DNA of 64,000 bases, from NCBI RefSeq assembly GCF_964340395.1, contig NC_135568.1:1437501-1501500 (forward strand), given 5' to 3'. Below, in pieces: positions 10,627-35,600 of the stretch (positions are counted from its first letter, which is position 1; each line of letters starts with the position of its first letter). This DNA comes from Glandiceps talaboti. Taxonomy: Eukaryota; Hemichordata; Enteropneusta; Spengelidae. Both the position numbers and the translations under genes were made by a program. The notes under the pieces were generated by a model. It saw nothing but the letters and a program-made list of their open reading frames with translations, was not told the origin of the DNA and searched no databases.

Positions 10627-12355
10627 GTTGTTGCTTATTTATTCTTTCTACACTTTGCCCATTTGTTATTTGTCTAAGTTCCTTTAGCCGCTACAGTCGT
10701 CTCCACTGTATAGTCAAATGTGTTACTCTGGCACAACATTCTGTTTTTACCACTGACAGTGATAGTTTAATGTTACTGAAGCGTTGGTATAAACATGGTA
10801 AACATCACGACGTTATCACATCCTCATATGACCTACATTAAGACTGGTTGAGTTTGTTGTAAACTGAACGAAGTAATTAATTCCAACCACCAGAGATTAA
10901 GATTACAGAAAACGACCACATGTATAGTAATTAGACTAACCATTTGTTTATATTTCATAGTTAATAACTTTAAGACAAAGAACGGTCTGTGCAGGGACGT
11001 GTTACAAAGAAATTCAACTTTGAAGTATATTCATCAATACCTGGAAATTAAAGTACCCTTAATACTAACTATCAATCTCTATCCACAGATCATGTTCAAG
11101 CCAGAGTACAATTTTTTCCTCATAATGGTGTGTTAAAAGTGGCAGGGATGAAATGTCATCATGATATGCATATGGTAATATTATGGGGGGGGGGGGGGGG
11201 GGGGGTCTTTGTTGTGGAGGGTCTATGTAGTAATATTATGGGAGGGGTCTTTGTTGTGGAGGGTCTACTTGTAGTAATTTGATATATTTTCTCTGGTTCT
11301 ACTCAGGTATGGTTGTTTGTATATTTTATTCCACCAAATTCTTTTTCACTTAACTGGAAATGTTATAAATAGTTTAGTCAGGGGGGGGGGGGTGTCTTTG
11401 TCTTTTTCACTTCTCTGGAAATGCCTACTAATGTAGAAAATTAACCATATTCTAATTTCTGATATTCTGAAGAATTGGTGACGCAATCAGCTGAAAGTAG
11501 TCCCCACATTCAGTACACAGATCAAAAACTTGTGAAACCTTGTTCATAATCTCAAAAGACAGATTTTTTTTACCATTGACAACCAAAATCAACAAAATTC
11601 CCCACATTTCCAGACCAGTAATAGAAAGACTGTTACATAAGTTGTCAGGGTGTAACTAGGCTAAATTTTAAAAAAAATGTGTTTGTGATAACTTGACCAA
11701 CTCTTGTTTAAGCCTCAGACCCTAAACATTTGAAATAAAATTAAAACAAAAAAAAGAAGAAATTCGTCTTGACCTTAATGCATGTCTACATGTATTTTCT
11801 TTCCGCAGTGATGTCAGTACATATTTCATCAAAACTTTCACAGAAAAAATATTCTGACTGATATTTAAGTGTTTTGGGGGTCATAATATTTTTCAAAAGT
11901 AAAAACAAAATAAAATAAAATAAAATTCTGACCTACCTACGCTGTGGCCATGTTATCAGAAATACAGAATGTTTTTTGCCTTACCAGTATTACATAGCAT
12001 TATGAATGATATATTCCACTCTTATTTGGGTTTCTAAACATTCCAGAGATTATTTTCCTATCAAGGTTGAGATTTTTGAAAATAGAAAATCAATATTGAC
12101 AAATTATATATTGGGAATCAATTGAAATATAGTCAATTTTCTGGTCCCAAGATGCATTGCGTGGTCCCAAGATGCATTGTGTGAGATAATATCACAGATG
12201 TTGTTATATGTACGATTGTTTTGTCTTTGTTACATTTGAAATAACATCTTACAATCCTAAAATGATGGATAGACATGTTAACCTCTTTAATTGCAAGTGT
12301 TTTTGTAGAGCAAAGACAGTAAATACCATCAGTGACAGAAAGCTTTTACTGGTAA
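10206..12355. other. Intergenic DNA, no gene seen
   Basis: AT-rich, no supported exon on either strand. It contains a short (ATT)n run near 10595-10625, and a G-homopolymer of about 20 at 11186 followed by a duplicated phrase (GGTCTTTGTTGTGGAGGGTC). A second poly-G tract lies near 11380. Confidence 0.6.
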
Positions 12356-12357
12356 AC

Positions 12358-12775
12358 CCACAGTAACAATCATCCTCTGTGTCGTGGGGTGAAAACCACC
12401 TGCATGTAAAGAATACATACATGGTCAGCTGATAATCATCCGTCCCCCTGTGTAGTGGGGGTTAAGAATACATGGCATTGTGTGAGGACTATGGTCAGCT
12501 GATAATCATCCGTCCCCCTGTGTAGTGGGGGTTAAGAATACATGGCATTGTGTGAGGACTATGGTCAGCTGATAATCATCCGTCCCCCTGTGTAGTGAGG
12601 TAAAGAATACATGGCATTATGTGAGGACTATGGTCAGCTGATAATCATCCGTCCCCCTGTGTAGTGGGGTAAATACATGGCATTGTGTTAGGACTATGGT
12701 CAGCTGATAATCACCCGTCCCCCTGTGTAGCAGGGTGAAAACCACCTGCATTTAAAGAAGACATGCTATTGTATT
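12358..12775. repeat. ~70-bp minisatellite, 4-5 copies
   Basis: Units contain TGGTCAGCTGATAATCATCC, GTCCCCCTGTGTAGTGGGG and ATACATGGCATTGTG. Both ends are flanked by a related motif (GTGAAAACCACCTGCAT). Confidence 0.9.
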
Positions 12776-14640
12776 TGGTGATGTGCAATGCATCTTGGAA
12801 CCAGTTACATTGGGTTGGATTTGGCAGTCATTTCTTTACAAGTAGTCAAATTCAACTCTATTCAAGACAGGCTAAAGAAAAAGAGTACAGAAGTGATGTG
12901 TTGTAATTTGAATTTTGTGTAGAACTCAATTCTCAGGGGTTTTTTTTTTTGCTTATTATAATAAATATATTATAATAAACTTGATTTGTTAATTTCACAA
13001 AGGTACATAAACAATTAACGTGAGAACGACCTTCATTTTCCTAGTCAGTGTCGTTATTTGTGTGTGCTTGTCTCACAGTTCAGGGGGTGCAACAGTCAAG
13101 TGACAGGATTTATTGCAAAATTATACAAAAACAGGGATGGGTAGGAAATAAACATTAAAAAGAAATGTGAAAATGTTCTTAGCAACAAGACCATGACCAT
13201 AGCAACAGGTAAATGATGATATAATGCCAATATAACCAGTGAAGCAAAGGCAAATGAGTAAACATTCCAATAATGTATGCAGATATGCCTAGCAACAAGC
13301 CATGCCCATAGCAACAGTTACACAATGTGGATATTGCAGATATAACACCATGGATGGGTATAGGCAAAGGAATAAATCTTTAAAAAAATGTATTGAAATA
13401 TGTGTACATGTAGCAACAAGACCAAATAATCATAATAGAAAATTAAAGTTTACTGTAAACAGTTGTGCTACAACGACATTGGCACTTCTGTAGATTGTAT
13501 AAAATTGGAAAATAGCCAAATAACATACGAGTGATGGAAGCATGTTAATAATATTTTTAGTAATTTCATTATTTTATGTTTGTGAATATAATTATGTTGC
13601 CAGTCATACATGTAATAGTATTACATGTAGATTGATGACATGACAAATTATATTTCTCAGGTGAAACCAAGTCTAGTGTTTCATTCTAAGCATATGATCG
13701 GTTGCTCTCCTGTGAATGATTCTTCGTCATAAATTTATCAGTAGCAACTGAATACAACAACGACTTGAACCTTTGACTAGTTTTGCACCTCTGTGACCTT
13801 CTAGAAATGTCTTCAGAAATTTATCAAATTTCATTGCCCAAAATAACGGAATTAATGTTTTCTTTATACTACTGTAACATTGTACATGAATTTGTCAAAA
13901 ATGCATGGTACAAATATTTTTGTAGTTGCATACACAATCAATTAATCTATCAAATGTCTATAGTGTTGATTTCAGGAGAAACATTCTGTTCAGTAGCACT
14001 GAATGACTAAAGCACACAGTCCGTAGGCTTTGGTGAACAAAACTCAGTCTTCAGTTTTGTTTTGAAACAATCCAGGTAGGAGGCTTTGCGAAGGCAAAGA
14101 GTTCCATAGTGTGGGGGTGACATACATGTTGTAGGAGAATGAACGACCTCCATAGGTGACTTGTCTGTAATTTGTTATACATGGATAATATCGACCACTG
14201 TCTAAGTTATTTGTATTTTAACAATTTTCAATGAATATATTATGTTTAGTTACAACTAGTACAGTTTTAACATGATGAGAAGATTCAAAACTAAGCCGTC
14301 GCTCAAAATTTAAACTTGTCACTACTTACAGATAACATTGACCACTAATTAACAGACCAATTATTAGAGAATATTATATATTTAGTTACTAGGTGTAAAA
14401 AATATCCCAGCTGCAGCTAATGCAGGCTTAACAAAACAGTTTTGAAAAACGTTTAACAGTTCCAGGTAGAGTAGCTGTAAGAGATTAAATTGTGTAAAGC
14501 AAAGGAGAAAACATTTTGTTTCCAATTAAGTAATAGATGGGTTCCCAAAGCAAAGACTGTGTGTGAATAGGTTAATATCGGGCCATATCAGGTTTATCAA
14601 ACTCCCTCTCTCCTCCGTATATGTAACAATCAAGGAAGGT
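12776..14640. other. Intergenic DNA, no gene seen
   Basis: AT-rich sequence without convincing exons. A weak partial duplication (AGCAACAAGACCATGACCAT / AGCAACAAGCCATGCCCAT) lies at 13180-13330. Short ORFs here have no recognisable features. Confidence 0.5.
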
Positions 14641-14651
14641 GGAAATGCATA

Positions 14652-15006
14652 TAAGGCCAAAAATAGAGAAACGTTTCTGGTCAACGTGCGCATCACTTAT
14701 AAATATCCCACATCGGTCTTTTTTTTTCCGTGTTTGTCCAGCCCATGCAGTCTGCAGATCAATGGGGAAACACAAAAACAATCCACCCTACTTCAGTGAA
14801 GACAACTGCAGAGCCAATCATGAACAAGCATATAACATCTGCCCCACATACACACTTGCTCTAAAGTACTAAACAAAGAACAGAAACTACCATAAATAGT
14901 AGACTGAGTGACAGGTGTGTTGAGAATTTAAAAAAAAAATATGCGTGTCGTCCCACCATTTTAGACAAACTGTCCTGACAAGAAATGATTATTTTTTCTT
15001 TGCCTA
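14652..15006 (+). mobile_element. MITE-like element family 2, copy 1
   Basis: Starts TAAGGCCAAAA and carries GTTTCTGGTCA near the left end, with matching inverted sequence near the right end. The body includes TTTGTCCAGCCCATGCAGTC and CCTACTTCAGTGAAGACAAC. Copies: 18060-18395 (same orientation) and 25264-25595 (inverted). Confidence 0.75.
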
Positions 15007-15389
15007 ACTGATAAAAATTAAATGATCTTTATTATATATATCGTGTCAAAAGGTTTAAATTCATCAAAGAAGTTATAATCAGTATTGTAATGTCTGTCTG
15101 CATCCCCTGAGGACAGTTCAAAAGTGCCTCCTCACATTCATTGCAATTACTTTATGAATATGTGGTTTATTAGCTTCAAGTGATTGGTTTGCCCAATTTG
15201 CTCTGACCAGTAAAAAGAATCAAGAAAACAGACTGTTGATTAAAAAATATTAAAAAGTAATTTTAAGGGTAACGCCAAAAAAAAAGAGGACTGATCTGTT
15301 ATATTAGAAGAGTTGGCTTTCATCTTGGGGTGCTAAATTGGTTCATATTATAATTATTCTCCACTTGTAACACTATTTTCTTCTCAAGT

Positions 15390-16030
15390 TAGTACTAATA
15401 CCTAGATGATAAGAGATGCCATGCCGTACAGTTGTCTCCCCAAATTAGTACTTAACTAGACGGTAAGAGACGCCATGCCATTTAGTTGTCTCCCTAAGTT
15501 AATACATACCTAGACGGTAAGAGTTGCCATGCCATACAGTTGACTCCCTAAGTTAATACATACCTAGACAGTAAGAGACGCCGTGTCGTTTAGTTGTCTC
15601 CCTAAGTTAATACATATCTAGACGGTAAGAGACACCATGCCATTTAGTTGTCTCCCCAAATTAGTACTTAACTAGACGGTAAGAGACGCCATGCCATTTA
15701 GTTGTCTCCCTAAGTTAATACATACCTAGACGGTAAGAGTTGCCATGCCGTACAGTTGACTCCCTAAGTTAATACATACCTAGACAGTAAGAGACGCCGT
15801 GTCGTTTAGTTGTCTCCCTAAGTTAATACATATCTAGACGGTAAGAGACGCCATGCCATTTAGTTGTCTCCCTAAGTTAATACATAACTAGACGGTAAGA
15901 GTTGCCATGCCGTACAGTTGACTCCCTAAGTTAATACATACCTAGACGGTAAGAGACGCCATGTCGTTTAGTTGTCTCCTTAAGTTAATATTTACATACC
16001 TAGATGGTACGAGTCACCGTGCCGTTCAGT
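15390..16030. repeat. 54-58-bp minisatellite, about 11 copies
   Basis: Units contain CTAGACGGTAAGAG, TGCCATGCC and AGTTGTCTCCCTAAGTTAAT. Two unit types alternate (GTTGCCATGCCGTACAG and GACGCCGTGTCGTTTAG), giving a higher-order pattern. Confidence 0.92.
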
Positions 16031-16280
16031 ACTTGCCCGTCTTCTTGAACCTAACATAGCAAATCCTTATAATATAATACACACCATCATCCATGAATAT
16101 ATTCTATGAAAACATTCATTCATTTTAACAGGAGGTGGTCTTTATTATGTATTGAAAAATAAACATCAAAATGTAACATAAAAACAAGAGATCATTACAA
16201 TTATTTCCCAGTACATTATTGATAATAACACTGCATGTATTATTATTTGATTATAAAACTATACTGTATACTATTTCTTA

Positions 16281-16605
16281 CTTGCCTCAACACTAGGTGG
16301 TTTCTTATTTGTGTTAAAATTGTAAGTTATGCAAATGACTTATTATAGTATTCATCAGATGTTTGCCTCAACACTAGTTGGTTTCTTATTTGTGTTAAAA
16401 TTGTAAGTTATGCAAATGACTTATTGTAGTATTCATCAGATGTTTGCCTCAACACTAGTTGGTTTCTTATTTGTGTTAAAATTGTAAGTTATGCAAATGA
16501 CTTATTGTAGTCATCAGATGTTTGCCTCAACATCAGTTGGTTTCTTATTTGTGTTAAAATTGTAAGTTATGCAAATGACTTATTAGTATTCATTGGATGT
16601 TTGCC
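16281..16605. repeat. ~81-bp minisatellite, 4 copies
   Basis: Units contain GTTTGCCTCAACACTAGTTG, TTTCTTATTTGTGTTAAAAT and TTATGCAAATGACTTATT. Confidence 0.92.
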
Positions 16606-17395
16606 AAAAATATTGAGTTCTTGGTAACTTCATATCAGACAGACGGACAGACAGACACAGACAGACACAGACAAACAAACAAACCTATAATATAACCTTC
16701 CAATACGAAAAGTTACAAAAGAATTCATTTCGATAGCTACAAATCAAAATCAGTATGTTAAAATGTTTTCGTGATTTCTAGTTTACGCCTGTCTCATGAA
16801 GTGAACACCTTGGTTTCGAAATCTTTTCTTTGTGAAAAAAAGTGTAAATAATGGAATAAGGCAAATATTTGTAGCTCAAAATTAGAGGTGGGTATGATAT
16901 CTGTGAAATAAATGACTGATAAAGTCAAAGTACTACTCAAGACATGATTGGCGCTGCTTCATTGATATTTGTGACAAGTTTAATTCCTAATTGCTTACCT
17001 ACTTTTAGTACTCAAAAGTCTGTACATCTTGAACTCTATCAAAATTCCATACAAAATACACAAAAAATTGTGTTTTTGAGGAACCAAGAATTCTTATAAT
17101 CTTGATGAACTTTGACCTAAAATGACAAAGACTGATTATCTCTGACATCTTCATATAAAAGAACCATACCCCAGGAATTGCTAAGATTAGAAAACTATTC
17201 TGTAAACTAATCAACATTGTACAATTAATTCATTTTATTCTGTTTTTATCGCAAAACAGTATTCAACTCGATTAGAGGTTTTTAGGAATAAATTCTCTCC
17301 CTGGTATATTCATGTTTCCTTGTTTTTTTCAATGACGTACTAATTCAGATATTTCTTAGATCAGTAGATAAAATTAGATTTGACATTCCAGGGTT
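16606..17395. other. Intergenic / 3' flank of gene A
   Basis: Holds a short CAGA/CAAA microsatellite (16638-16684) and the presumed 3' UTR of gene A on the - strand. No other gene seen. Confidence 0.5.
17234..17239 (-). promoter_or_regulatory. Candidate polyadenylation signal of gene A
   Basis: AATAAA on the - strand about 157 bp downstream of the gene A stop codon. Confidence 0.5.
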
Positions 17396-28628
<11,233 letters not shown>

Positions 28629-28954
28629 TTTGGCCGGACTGTGAATTCGGAGACAAAATGGATGACCTTTGTTGAAGAGAATTGTACGGAATAGCATAAC
28701 ATATCACGTAGGAGATTTAAGCGCTGACTGTAATCACGTGATGCAATAAGTTACCTGTTAAACCCGAGTTCTGTTCACATAAATGACGTCTGTAGGCATA
28801 TTAAAACATTGCATGCAACGATTTATGTCATCTGGTGGACTGGTCATCTAAACAACTCAACGCCCCTCGGCACGTTTTTCTTAAGTTATGAATAATTGCT
28901 ATGACAACAGCTCCAGTATCACCTCACCCGATTGTCTCCCCGGTGTAATTTCAG
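28629..28954. other. 5' flank of gene A
   Basis: Upstream of the gene A start codon on the - strand; presumably holds its promoter and 5' UTR. No TATA box or initiator can be asserted. Confidence 0.35.
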
Positions 28955-29061
28955 GCAGTACGCCCAAATTCAGTTACTATGCAGTGATGAGGCAGAGTTA
29001 ATGGATTTGTGGGCTAGGTTAGGTAGAGATAGTGGTGAGGGTTGTGGTTTATATCTGCTGG
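28955..29061 (+). pseudogene. Orphan exon-like segment on the + strand
   Basis: Acceptor TAATTTCAG at 28946-28954 and a strong donor (GTGAGT at 29062) bracket an open 107-bp segment. It encodes YAQIQLLCSDEAELMDLW followed by ARLGRDSGEGCGLYLLG. No partner exons are visible nearby. It reads like an exon of an enzyme gene; a loose likeness to FAD-dependent D-amino-acid oxidases (a GLYLLSG-type stretch) was considered but is not firm. It may be a captured or relic exon. Confidence 0.35.
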
Positions 29062-29379
29062 GTGAGTATCAAGTGGAAATCAGAGTATATTTTGATGACC
29101 CTTTGTGTAGACAAACATTTTAAAGTAAATGAAAACTCATAAAAGGAGTTAATAAAGAAAACTAGGCCTCTTTCTGTTGAAGTCCCATTTGAATACATAA
29201 CTCTTATTAATTATTATTGTCGTCTTTTATTGATTGATTGATTGATTGATTTATTATAAAAAAACGGACAACTCGTGCGTCTAAGAGCATTGTACAAAAG
29301 TTATAAAACTTGGAAAGCTTGCAAGTAATTGTAGAATTCGAAAATATCAGCATGAATACAGAGAGAATCAACAAACAAA

Positions 29380-29471
29380 CAAACAAACAAACACACTTAG
29401 AACGTCGAACAGAGCAAAGAATGTCAGGACAGTGCGAAGCATAAAATGAATTAATTGAAATGTCTTTAAAA

Positions 29472-29500
<29 letters not shown>
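29380..29500. repeat. Short (CAAA)n and (TG)n runs
   Basis: CAAA run at 29371-29392 and TG run at 29472-29500. Confidence 0.8.
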
Positions 29501-29502
<2 letters not shown>

Positions 29503-29554
29503 AAACTACATTTGATGTCCAGGTTCCACTCCTTTACAATGTTTGAATGCCGTA

Positions 29555-29775
29555 GAGATAGGGGGTGCTCATTCTAAAAAAGCCATCTGGTCATAGAGAT
29601 AGGGGGTGCTCATTCTAAAAAAGCCATCTGGTCATAGAGATAGGGGTGCTCATTCTAAAAAAAAGAGCCATCTGGCCATAGAGATAGGGGTGCTCATTCT
29701 AAAAAAGCAATCTCAGACTGGCCATAGAGATAGGGGTGTTCATTCTAAAAAAAGCAATCTGGCCATAGCGGCTAC
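29555..29775. repeat. ~45-50-bp minisatellite, 5 copies
   Basis: Units contain CATAGAGATAGGGG, TGCTCATTCTAAAAAA and GCCATCTGG; copies differ in the length of the A and G runs. Confidence 0.9.
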
Positions 29776-31214
29776 AAGGAAGAGAATTAAGACTTGAACA
29801 TCGGTACTAATATGGAGGTGAAAGAAGTCTTGCGAAACCATGGTAACTTCAATAAGATGAGTTGTAATCTATATTTAAGGAGAGTATAGATGACAACACA
29901 AACGTTTTGTATAGCATTGAAGTTGTAACATACTTTTTGTGTAAGTAAATACTGTGATTTCTGTGAGTGAAGGTATAAATGGTAACGATACTGTATAGGA
30001 AATAATGTCCACTCGCCTCGCCCACGGTCGCCATACATTAAAGGAATGTAGAATAAACATAACGTTTTTAGACAAACCACACGACTACATAGGAATGATT
30101 TAGCTGAACACAATCTGTGCATTACAACTTGTCCTACGATGACGTCATGACGGCGCATATTCAGTAGCAACTAAGATATTTTACAGTATTATTTGGCAAA
30201 TTACGATAGAGATTTATAGTTAAATCCTAACATTATTTGACCTTTGACCTACAATTGTACGGTGATAAGGAGAGTACAATACATGGTTAAAATGAGTTGA
30301 CTTGAAGAATAGATTAGATATATATGTATTTGCGTATAGTATGTGTGTATTGCATATGATGAATTTGTTTGTTATTGGGGCAAGCCCTGTCGGTATTTGA
30401 ATGTCTTGTTTACCGTACAGTACAGTATTATTATATGAATTTAAACCACATAGAATGCACATTGATTCGTGTGTCCAAATAGAAAATGAAATGAAAGTTC
30501 GCTCAAGCTCATTGTAGTCTGAGACGAAACAAATAAACATTCCAAGAGAAATGAACAAACCCAACCAATCATTCACTGGGTACCCCAACCCCCAACCCCC
30601 GAAAAAAGAACAAACAAAAAACAAGGACTTACAACAATGTTTACGGCGTTTTATTCACGTTCTTCACCGAATCTTTTTACTCTGGTATCGTAACAGTGCA
30701 TATCGCACTTCATGAATACTTCGATGTAATTTGTAAAGTTCTGTTATTATGTTTCGTTCATTATCTTTCTAATTAAGACACATTAAAGGTCAGGTGTTAT
30801 CACGACTAGGTATAATGATGACGGCGTTTCCACGGAAAGAGGTCACCTACTTATGACATCATCAATATCTAAACGTTCATCCTATCGAATATATCCGTAA
30901 CATCCGTTTATCTATTAAGCGACACGCCCTCACAGTTCAAAGTTGATTGTGGCCTTGGGTGTGGGTGTCACATGGGTGCCATATATTACTCGTACAATAA
31001 TAATCTGGACTTTGTGAGCGGTTGCCTTGTACGAACATGTAACATAGCATAAGTATACTCATTCATACCTACCTATATACCTACCTACCTACCTACCTAC
31101 CTACCTACCTACCTACCTACCTACATACATACATACATACATACATACAAACATACATACATACATACATACATACATACACACACATACATACACACAC
31201 GCGCACACACATGG

Positions 31215-31272
<58 letters not shown>

Positions 31273-31859
31273 ATACGCGCGCAGTATCATGAAAAATTAT
31301 CAACTGTATATTATTCAAACTGAGTAAAGGTAGCCATTGAAGAATATTTATTACAAATTTGTGTTCGTAAATACATCATCTAACGATATATTATTAACGT
31401 GTAAAATACCCTAAGGATGAATCTTTCTGTATGAAAACTCTTTAACATTTGAAAACGTTTAGCCATATAGATGTAATAAGTATTAAAGTGAGTAAATGAA
31501 TTCTTTACTGTCATTTAGCTTTGTTTCATTGCATTTCACAAATGAATACACGACTGGATGTATCTGCACGTTGTCATTACGTCTTATGTTACATGTATAT
31601 ACATATATATATGAGGTGGAAGTGAGAAAAGGAAAATTAATAGTTATATATACATGTGTGTATTTGTGTGTATTTGTGTATTTGTGTGTGTGTGTGTGTG
31701 TGTTTGTGTGTGTGTTCTCTAGTTTATAAATGTCAAGTTTAAGCAAGAAAATTTTAAATAATACAGAAATATTATAAACAATCGAGGCAAGTTCTCACGT
31801 AATATGATTGTTTTGTCATTGGTTTTAGAATCATAAAAGCACGTGCTTCTTCTTTCGTC

Positions 31860-31909
<50 letters not shown>

Positions 31910-32682
31910 GTGTGTGTGTGTGTGTGTTTTGGGGATGGTGTGGACTTGGATGGGCAATATTGAAATGATATTCAGAATATAGTTGTTAAATTTTTTCAGC
32001 GCCCTCAACGTTGACAACCGGATTAAGGTGCCTGAGTATGCTGTTGGTCTGTTTACTCTCAGACCACAAAACATACATACATCGGGGTCTGAGGTTTACT
32101 ATATGTTTACTATACTAGGTAAATAAACTAAGGTAAGATATGTGTGATATAAACGCTTTTGCTGGTGATTGAAGGTAAACCCCATGAGATTGCTTCGTAC
32201 TATATATCCCAGAGACTTGGCTTTCTGACTAGGAAATGTCGTTCACTGCCAGTACGTCGAGCCAAACTGTCAAGTAACTATATAGCACTATCTCTACCAC
32301 ACGCACCTTTTCTAACTTTAAAAGACCACAGTCGTTAGGCGACATTATACTATATAAGTTAATTTTTGAAATATTGAAATTTTCCAATACATACACGTCT
32401 ATCAAATGACGATTCGCACTCTTGTCATATATACAGACTGACTTAATTTTAAAACCAAATTTTCACTTTTCGCGGTTCAAAACTAGTTTGGTATAAATAT
32501 CTATCAGTAATACTCATATAAGAAATCACGGGTAAATTATTCTATGTACTATTAGCAGCTTTGCCGCCATTTTGTGATAATGATAATCATTAAACGATGA
32601 TAGGTTACTGACAACTGTAACCTTGAACTCGTAAGGTCATCGAACTTCAGTTCATTTTGTCCGATACAGTAGATCTGGAGAA
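29776..32682. other. Intergenic DNA between genes A and B
   Basis: No supported exon. Contains (CTAC)n/(CATA)n/(CA)n microsatellites at 31075-31272 and TG runs at 31660-31712 and 31862-31928. The 3' UTR of gene B (- strand) must begin below 32683. Confidence 0.6.
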
Positions 32683-35600
32683 TCAAATTTGATCTTCATT
32701 CATTTGTATTGCCTGCAATGGAAAAATACAACATCGTCAATTTTTTCTTCACTCATTCTTTTATTTGGAACATTTCGGATGATTCAAAAATATTTCCACA
32801 TATAGTCTAATACTGCAAACCAACTTGAAAAAAGCTGTTTTTTCAAACTGTTGAAACTATGTTGTTCTGGTGAAAAATGTTAGAGGACACTTTGAAGGTA
32901 TTTAATCAACAATGTCATCAGTACAAACCAATTTCGTACCAAATTTATTTGCGCACAAATCTTTGATCGTTCCGAAAAATGTTTGGAGTAAATTTCGTCT
33001 TCATTTTAGATTTAACCGGAAGAAGCAATCCTTTGTTTACGATCATCATCACAATATTGTTATGAGAGTAAAGAAATTAAAATTTTTGAAAAAAATCGTC
33101 AGGTATTCGATATAAACAGAAAACCTGTAAGTCTGTCACTTAGGGTGACGCCATTTTATGATAACAGGAATATTGAACTTTAAACCCGTTTAATCTCGCT
33201 ACGCCTAACTACTCGTATATTCAGATGGCGTGTATTTGTTTTGATTTGCTTGGATACTGCCAAGTCTGCCATAGAAGAGACGAAAAGACACATATTTTGG
33301 CATCATAGCTAATTAAAAAAAAGGAACATGACACCTCATATTCATAGATATTTTTGATGTGGCCAGGTGTTCTACATTCTTCTATATTCGTTTATTTGGA
33401 TTTTGTAACGTTTATTGATCTTAACTGCAAATATAAATAATCCTACAATATAATTAGACAAACAAAGTTCGTTTATAGTACAGGTTACTGATAATTACCT
33501 GAGATGACTAGGTGAATTATCATATGATATAACTAGTGTGGACAAGTTGAATCATTTAAAATATTCAAAATTGAAACAATTGCTCATTTAATTTTACTAC
33601 TAACATGCCCTGTAACTCAGTTCTATGAAATATGGACTTCCAGGCTTATTTGACGACAAAAACTTATATTTATGTAATCTTTTAATTTTGATCGTCCTTT
33701 TATATTTGCATCATGAAAATTACACAACGCACAGGCCAATTTACACACATTCAAATAGAAAATATGGGGGTTATTTTCTGGTGGTGCTACGTCACGGTCA
33801 CGACATATGTCTACGTCATCGGTTCTAGATGCTCGAAATAACAATTCAAGACAGTCTTGATTACGTCATCATAACTAGATATACGACTGAGTATCATTAA
33901 CTTACCCAAATGGTGTTGCCCAGTAGTTCCGGGCTGAATTTAGCTCTCTTGATTTTCACCTTAAAGCAAATAAAATAAAACATTAGGTAAAACTGTTAGA
34001 AACGAGAAGACATTTGAGACTTAATTCTGTCATCCAAAAACAGTTTTGTTGATTCGGAGAAACCAACAACATAGGAACAAAATCAATTGCTATCAATATT
34101 AGTAAGTTTTATCCATGACCAGATCCTCAGGTCGAGCGGATTTGATATCGATGGTATTATTGTTGACTTTTGTTAAGTGCTGCGGTTGTAAAAATTGATG
34201 TAATGCAACGACATCATAACTATGCTATGTGATGTCATTCAGCTACATTACTTTATTCCTATCACAACACTTACTTCCTTATATGGATCGATTTTATCCA
34301 TAGCAACACCAGTCCAACCGGTTACATCCGGGTAGCTTTCTGGCCTTTCATAGATGGACCGGTCATCCATATCTTTGTGAGATGACGTGGATTCATCGGC
34401 TGTGACATGATTTGGCTGTATATCCGTGCCATCAAATTTGCTTCCGTCATCTTGGTCAGGTCTGAAGACCGTCAATACATCATCAGGTTCCTCTGCTAGA
34501 TTGGTCATACCCATAAACGTGTATGCACTGGCTGAATTCCTGAGATCGTCAAAGTTGCTAGATTCAACATCAAAGTCAAGGTTTTGTTCATAGGCAAGGT
34601 TATCGAAAGTATTACTGTGACGATTGTAATCGCGAAAAGACTGACCTCCGCCGCTTTGATACATACTGAAGAAGGTGGTGAAGAAGGAGAAAAGGGAAGA
34701 GGAGAAAAAGATGGAGAAGAGGAGGAAAAGATGGAGAAGAGAAAAGGGTAGAGGATGATAGAGAAAAACTATGACGTTTAATTTTTATTCCAGATTCTTT
34801 AACCATGCAAGAAAGTAGTGACACCAAAAACAGAATTTTCTATCGTTACCTTATGCTTAAACACCTTCAACATCAGAAGTAGATTAATGGTTCAATAGCA
34901 GAGAAAATATACGTATACAAAATATAACAAACATTAAAGAGACTATTTCAATAATGTACGTGTTAAAATAAAACTTATAATGTCCAAATATGGTACAGTG
35001 ATGTCCAAATATGGCGCAGTAATGTCCAAATATGGTACAGTAATGTCCAAATGTGGTACAGTAATGTCCAAATATGGTATATTTATCAGCTCAGGATGCT
35101 ATATATATATTATTCACATCATTCTAACAGTTGGGGTTTACTCATTTGCATGAACAACTTTTGGTTCATGATTTCTCATTGAGCTAGGCGGAGTGAAGAG
35201 AGATGTTGAGATTCGAAGTCATGGATAGCCTCTAGACTAATAGTGATAGACATAGCTCTACCACAGTTGAGGTAGAAATGGTATCAGTAGCAGTTATATG
35301 CAGTCTGAGTAATTCGTCATTGTACGTACTCCTGTAATCAAATACATATGCTAACAGGCAAGGAAGATGACGTATATGTTTATATATTTTTGACCCCAAG
35401 TGAACTTTGCCCTACTGTATATATTCGAACACTTTTTGCACTCACCTTGCGTGTTTCGACTCGACGTGTTTTTCCGCCTTGGATTGACAGACACATAGTA
35501 TTAATATGATAATAATGATAACGAGTATTGCACCAGTGATTGATATAATCAAAATCATGACATCACGTCGAAATGTTATCTCACAATATTCACCAAACGT

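Noticed and set aside
28955-29061. Assignment of the orphan exon to D-amino-acid or D-aspartate oxidase
   Set aside because: Only a loose resemblance of one stretch; no FAD-binding or catalytic motif is visible, so no function is claimed.
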